The notes below the pieces were generated by a model. It did not search any database. It worked only from the letters and a program-made list of their open reading frames with translations, and was not told the origin of the DNA. 64,000 nucleotides of DNA from Jatrophihabitans sp. (GTDB lineage: Bacteria; Actinomycetota; Actinomycetes; Mycobacteriales; Jatrophihabitantaceae), in NCBI GenBank assembly GCA_036389035.1, contig DASVQQ010000005.1:1-64000 (forward strand), given 5' to 3'. Both the position numbers and the translations under genes were made by a program. Every line of letters begins with the position of its first letter. The first letter of the stretch is position 1. Of this stretch, positions 60,601-64,000 are shown one piece after another.

Positions 60601-63600
60601 ACCCTGCTGCGACGACCATCCACTGGCCGGCCAGCTATGACAACAACACCGGCGCCGACCACCTGTTCGCCATGACCATCACCGCCCAGCTCAGCACGGC
60701 GGTGGCCAACCAGCACGGAGTGCTGCGAACCAGCACCGCCACCTTCAGCAGCGCGACCGCGGTGACCGGTGGCAGCCCGCTGCCCGCCCGGACGGCCACC
60801 GCCAGCGTCACCGACGTCGAGCCGGCGCCCTCGCTGACCAAGACCAATGACGCCGGCGCCGCCGTGTCCGGCGGCCAGAGCGTCACCTATACCGTGCGGG
60901 CTGCCAACGCCGCGGCCCGGCCGCCGCTGCACGACGGCTGGGTGGCTGACTGCCTGCCGGCCGGCCTGACCTTCACCGGTTACGCCCCGCCGCCGGCCGG
61001 CGTGACCGCCGCCGCGGCGACCGCCGGCGACGGCAGCAACGGCTGCCCGGCCGGCGCCACCCTGCTCAGCTGGAACCTCGGCGACCTGGCCGGCGGCTCG
61101 GCGCGGGTTCTGACCTACAGCGCCACCGTGGACCCATCGGCGTCGGGCAAGGCCGCCTACCCCAACCTCGCCGCGCTCACCGGCAACAGCCTGGCCGGCA
61201 GCCGGGGATCGCCGGCGGCCAGCGGCAACCCGGCCGGCCGGCAGTACAGCGCCGGCGCCACCAGCACCGTCACGGTCGCCGGCGCCACCGCGCTGAAGTC
61301 GGTGCTTCCCACCTCGGCAACGGTCGGTGACACCGTGAACTACAGCACCTCGGCGGTGCTGCCGGCCGGGGTGAACTTCTACAACCTGTCGCTGATCGAC
61401 CAGCTGCCGGCCGGGCTCGACCCGAACTCGGTGGTTCCGGGCGGGGTCAGCTGCGCCTACGCCGACAGCTCACCGTGCACGCCCGACACCGCCGTCCGGC
61501 TGTCCTCGACCGCCGGGACGGGCTCGAGCACGCTGATCGGCTGGCTGCTCGGCGACGTGCCCTACACCAGCCAGAGCCGGACCGTCACCATCCGCTACTC
61601 GGCCCGGATCGCCGACATCGCCGGGGTCAGCTCCGGCGTGGCGCTGACCAACACGGTGCGGGTCGGCTGGGACAACGCCGCGCGGACGCCGCCGACCGGT
61701 TCAGGGGCCGCCTATGACCGGCTGAGCCCGAACGCCGCCGCGGCCGTCACGGTGCTCGAGCCGGGGCTGTCGGTGGCCAAGGCAGTCAGCAGACAGCATC
61801 CCGAACCCGGCCAGAGCTTCAGCTACACCGTGACCGTCAGCAACCGCAACACCGCTGCCACCAGCGCGGCCCACAACATCACGGTCACCGACACGGTGCC
61901 GACCGGCGTCGTGGTCGATCCGGCCAGCATCTCCGGCGATGGCAGCATCTCCGGCGCCCATCCCACCACCGGTGGCGGGGTGCTGTCCTGGACGCTGCCA
62001 GGCTCGCTCGCCAGAGGCGCGGCGATGCCGGGCCTCAGCTACACCGCCACGCTGGCGCCGTCCGGCTCGGTGACGGCCGCGGCGCTGGTCAACACCGCGC
62101 GGATCACCGGCTATGACTCGCTGCCGGCGGGCGGTCGGCACTACACCGGGCCGAGCGGGACCGCCACGATCACCGCGTACTTCCCCAGGGTCACGACCAC
62201 CAAGTCGACCCCGGCAGGCAACACCGGCTACATCGGCGAGTCGTTCAGCTGGCTGGTCACGGTCCGCAACACCGGCCTGGGAGTGGCCTACCAACTCGCC
62301 AGCACCGACACCCTGCCACCGAACTGGAGCTATGACGCGGGCAGCGCCCGGGTGTCGGTGGCCGGCGGTCCCGCGAGCCCGGTCGAGCCGGCGGTGTCGG
62401 TCACCGGCGCGGTTCAGACGCTGAGCTGGACCGGCCTGGGCACCCTCAACCCGACTGCGGTGCTGACCGTCGCGTTCACCGCGACTCCGCAACCAGGCGT
62501 GAGCGGATCACCCGGCGTCGGCCTGGTCGTCAACCACACCAACTCGGCCACCTCGACCGCGCAGGACGCCACCGGCGCCAGTGCCAACGGCGCCGGCAGC
62601 TACACCGCCGGCCCGGGCACCGCCATCGCGCGCATCGGCTCCGCCGACCTCAGCCTCACCAAGGCGGTCGGCACCTCACCGGTGGCCGGTGGGAGCGGCA
62701 GCTGGACGCTCACGGTCGGCAACCTCGGGCCGAACCCGGCGACCGGCCCGTTCACCGTCACCGACCAGTTCACCAACCCGCTGCCGAGCGGGGTGACCTC
62801 GATCAGCGCATCGGGCCTCGGCTGGTCCTGTAGCACCGCGGCGCCGATCAGCTGCCAGCGCACCGCGGCCGGGGACACCCTGGCCAGCGGCGCGGCCTTC
62901 CCGGCCATCACGCTCGGCTACTCGGTCAACCCGTCGGCGCCGGACGGCAGCACGCTGTCCAGCACCGCGGCGGTCAGCGCGCGCACCTGGGACCCCACCC
63001 CGGCCAACAACAGCGCCACCGCTGTCGCGACCGTACGGGCTGCCGCGGACCTGGCGATCGCCGCCAGCCTCACCTCGCCGGAGCTGATCGCCGGAGCGCC
63101 GGCCAGCTACCAGTTGGCCGTCACCAACTCCGGCCCCTCCGACGCCCTCGGTCCGATCAGCATCGATGCCTCGATGCCGGCCGGCAGCAGGTTCGTGTCG
63201 GCGTCCGGCACCGGCTGGAGCTGTGACCCGGTCGCGGCTGGAACTCCTGCCGCCACCCTGCACTGCACGATGCCGGGCCCGCTGGCCGTCGGCGCGGCGC
63301 CGGCCGCCGTCTCGGTGACGGTGACCATCGCCTCCTCGCAGACCGGCCCGGTCACCAGCACCGCCAGTGTCTCCGCGCCCACCGCCGACCCGACTCCGGC
63401 GAACAACTTCGACGTGCAGACCGACACGCCGGCGCTGCGCGCTGACCTGGTGATCCAGAAGGTGCACCTGACCGACCCGTTCGTCGCCGGCAGCCAGGCC
63501 GACTACCGGATCGAGGTGCGCAATGCCGGTGAGTCCGACGCGACCGGCGTCGAGGTCAGCGACACCTTGCCGGCCGGGCTGAGCTATTCCTCGTTCAGCT

Positions 63601-64000
63601 CCACCGACCCGGCCTGGACCTGCTCGGCGGTCGGGCAGCAGGTCAGCTGCGACTACTCCGCCGCGCTCGTAGCCGGCGACAGCTCCTCGTTCACCCTGAC
63701 GGTGAACCTGGCGGCCGCCTTCGAAGGCCCGGCGTCCAACACCGCGACGGTATCGGCCGGCACGCCCGATCCGGTGCCGGCCAACAACAGCGACGCCGAT
63801 GACTCGTCGGTGTCGCAGGTGGCCGACCTCTCGATCACGGCGTCGCACACCGGAAGCGCGATCGCCGGCGACCTGCTGAGCCTGCGGTTCGCGGTCCACA
63901 ACTCGGGGCCTTCCCAGATCACCGGGCCCGTCACGGTGCTCGACGCGCTGCCGGCCGGCTGGAGCTTCAGCTCCGCCACCGGCGCCGGCTGGAGCTGTGA
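57606..64000 (+). CDS. Giant secreted DUF11-repeat protein, runs off the window
   Basis: One reading frame runs uninterrupted from 57606 to the right edge (more than 2130 codons) without a stop. Residues 1 to about 35 form a signal peptide: RRVTALVTACVLTTLSTS followed by an Ala-x-Ala site in RASAASP. The rest is about 14 units of 120-180 residues, each with a DUF11/Ig-like core ending in Asp-x-Leu-Pro-x-Gly (for example VTDTVPTGVVVDP, SDTLPAGLSYSS, LDALPAGWSF), an N-x-G turn and a Ser/Thr/Ala-rich linker. DUF11 chains make stalk-like cell-surface or extracellular fibres. AGGGAG lies 9 bases before the ATG; GTG 57603 is an alternative. It is divergent from the TIGR03084 gene. Confidence 0.9.
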   Translation, partial: MGWRHPVRRVTALVTACVLTTLSTSMLQAPRASAASPAITLAKQAPARVLAGKPVSFTLTAANPSANASSQPEYNTTFRDVLPLGLSYQPGSTTPADLGEPTVLTDPGNGQQTLIWSDTFDLATGSSASLSFSATASLPIGSTVHNVATAYASTAPRYVARFTAAGLPIADPRIQPATSNQSATVITALQLSKTESSPDAKLLRGAHQHPTVYTLTLSNASQAGTTGVTVLDYLPASQEFLGCGQLDNTGGAAVEYPGAARLSATPAVGADCPAPSSVDTVLNPPPNGTASYPPGVYTKLTWTLGTLAAGQVRTIRYAAAVPLRQNVLFTAGPTPASLGQAANLDNNTGASTRQLGNPAPLISYAHAGGTYTGPAIGGAASVSDTSHQVSVHDLRIDRSVTPSEFEAGGIANHTLRIDSGEYTDNSAIVITDVLPNGTCPLDGVSNHAAGAPADCAPAAGYAPSLPYQSVSQNPDGSFTVVFQPVAVPRNGSLSITYTARDRASYTGGPLAGLPPAAGDSFVNTAAAQGDSTPAPATGVSGNQPVRDADSVTRTTSAGTLTNSVAARTTPMNCSDPGASYGAGNPVFAKGDRICFQLRVGFSAANQTRNAVLTDFLPVGTAYEDGSVSYPAANTVDPAQISFDTAGAAGGALSWSLGATQADGSTTVPAGKVFVARFSVLVTAAAPGPAPDKPGNIAKLRTTDSAGKASSLRAGADFRVAAAAPLTIAKSVASVNGATPAPGPNTDHVLVREGDSVVFEVEIDNAGSAATGNAVDVDDLRLWDVLPEGLRCVQLSAVSDGGVCTDPTAPGHPDFAGKADLSALVWDGTGVAALPAGASKTYQYTVAIPAGVSVSTVFDNTAAVRSYTAGTNLPGGSATFYPSSNIDSTVPAGQYDAPAASDTSDVYLRNVSVSSGVSSAVAESGNLGAEPTPASSTQATIGEQLSWVVTARLPAGATVFHASFSNPLPTGLSLVSATAAYTADAALPADQPLPAGFTFDPAATTIHWPASYDNNTGADHLFAMTITAQLSTAVANQHGVLRTSTATFSSATAVTGGSPLPARTATASVTDVEPAPSLTKTNDAGAAVSGGQSVTYTVRAANAAARPPLHDGWVADCLPAGLTFTGYAPPPAGVTAAAATAGDGSNGCPAGATLLSWNLGDLAGGSARVLTYSATVDPSASGKAAYPNLAALTGNSLAGSRGSPAASGNPAGRQYSAGATSTVTVAGATALKSVLPTSATVGDTVNYSTSAVLPAGVNFYNLSLIDQLPAGLDPNSVVPGGVSCAYADSSPCTPDTAVRLSSTAGTGSSTLIGWLLGDVPYTSQSRTVTIRYSARIADIAGVSSGVALTNTVRVGWDNAARTPPTGSGAAYDRLSPNAAAAVTVLEPGLSVAKAVSRQHPEPGQSFSYTVTVSNRNTAATSAAHNITVTDTVPTGVVVDPASISGDGSISGAHPTTGGGVLSWTLPGSLARGAAMPGLSYTATLAPSGSVTAAALVNTARITGYDSLPAGGRHYTGPSGTATITAYFPRVTTTKSTPAGNTGYIGESFSWLVTVRNTGLGVAYQLASTDTLPPNWSYDAGSARVSVAGGPASPVEPAVSVTGAVQTLSWTGLGTLNPTAVLTVAFTATPQPGVSGSPGVGLVVNHTNSATSTAQDATGASANGAGSYTAGPGTAIARIGSADLSLTKAVGTSPVAGGSGSWTLTVGNLGPNPATGPFTVTDQFTNPLPSGVTSISASGLGWSCSTAAPISCQRTAAGDTLASGAAFPAITLGYSVNPSAPDGSTLSSTAAVSARTWDPTPANNSATAVATVRAAADLAIAASLTSPELIAGAPASYQLAVTNSGPSDALGPISIDASMPAGSRFVSASGTGWSCDPVAAGTPAATLHCTMPGPLAVGAAPAAVSVTVTIASSQTGPVTSTASVSAPTADPTPANNFDVQTDTPALRADLVIQKVHLTDPFVAGSQADYRIEVRNAGESDATGVEVSDTLPAGLSYSSFSSTDPAWTCSAVGQQVSCDYSAALVAGDSSSFTLTVNLAAAFEGPASNTATVSAGTPDPVPANNSDADDSSVSQVADLSITASHTGSAIAGDLLSLRFAVHNSGPSQITGPVTVLDALPAGWSFSSATGAGWSC

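Noticed and set aside
1-64000. tRNA or rRNA genes, CRISPR arrays, transposases, integrases and attachment sites
   Set aside because: I looked for cloverleaf-like sequences with CCA-side arms, spaced direct repeats and DDE or recombinase motifs and saw none that could be supported by eye.

Overview
The window is GC-rich throughout, uses GTG/TTG starts with strong Shine-Dalgarno sequences, and carries typical actinobacterial families: a GAF-ANTAR regulator, TIGR03084-type proteins, DHA2 efflux, an IdeR-like iron box and an OleBC fusion. It comes from a high-GC Actinomycetota. I cannot fix the genus; a soil-type lineage such as Frankiales, Jatrophihabitantaceae or Micromonosporaceae would fit.

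Layout. 1-6.6 kb: end of an unknown protein, an orphan FkbH/acyl-carrier-protein pair followed by a broken gene, a beta-propeller lipoprotein, small housekeeping genes, and an iron-regulated bfd/bacterioferritin pair. 6.6-7.6 kb: decayed DNA with the relic of a KdpE-like regulator. 7.6-15 kb: an ATP-grasp-like gene facing a minus-strand operon oleA-oleBC-oleD plus a geranylgeranyl-reductase-type flavoprotein, which reads as beta-lactone/olefin synthesis with an added reductase. 15-25.6 kb: SRPBCC, YihY, carbonic anhydrase, MFS efflux, GAF-ANTAR, two GGDEF-EAL proteins and an autoinducer-synthase-like acyltransferase.

25.7-57.4 kb is the main discovery: an enediyne polyketide biosynthetic locus. 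A minus-strand operon with 4-bp ATGA overlaps encodes UnbV (E4), UnbU (E5), the iterative enediyne PKS PksE (KS-AT-ACP-KR-DH-PPTase), the E10 hot-dog thioesterase and a flavin reductase (E6-like). The fifth conserved partner, UnbL/DUF1702 (E3), lies about 15 kb away on the other strand in two tandem copies, both starting with TTG, followed directly by a P450. Around the core are a group D flavin monooxygenase, a crotonase/CoA-transferase/hydrolase/P450 string, an arylamine N-acetyltransferase, an FkbM-like protein, AraC and HxlR regulators, and an upstream operon of a DinB-fold protein, a gluconate-dehydrogenase-subunit-3-like protein, a GMC oxidoreductase (possibly E9-like) and an AhpD-like protein. 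The likely logic is that PksE and E10 make the polyene, E3/E4/E5 convert it to the enediyne core by unknown chemistry, and the oxygenases and CoA enzymes tailor it. I see no glycosyltransferase, chromoprotein apoprotein or obvious self-resistance gene, so the cluster may extend beyond the window or make a simple enediyne.

57.6-64 kb is one continuous reading frame of a secreted giant protein built from about 14 DUF11-type repeats. It runs off the right edge with no stop codon.
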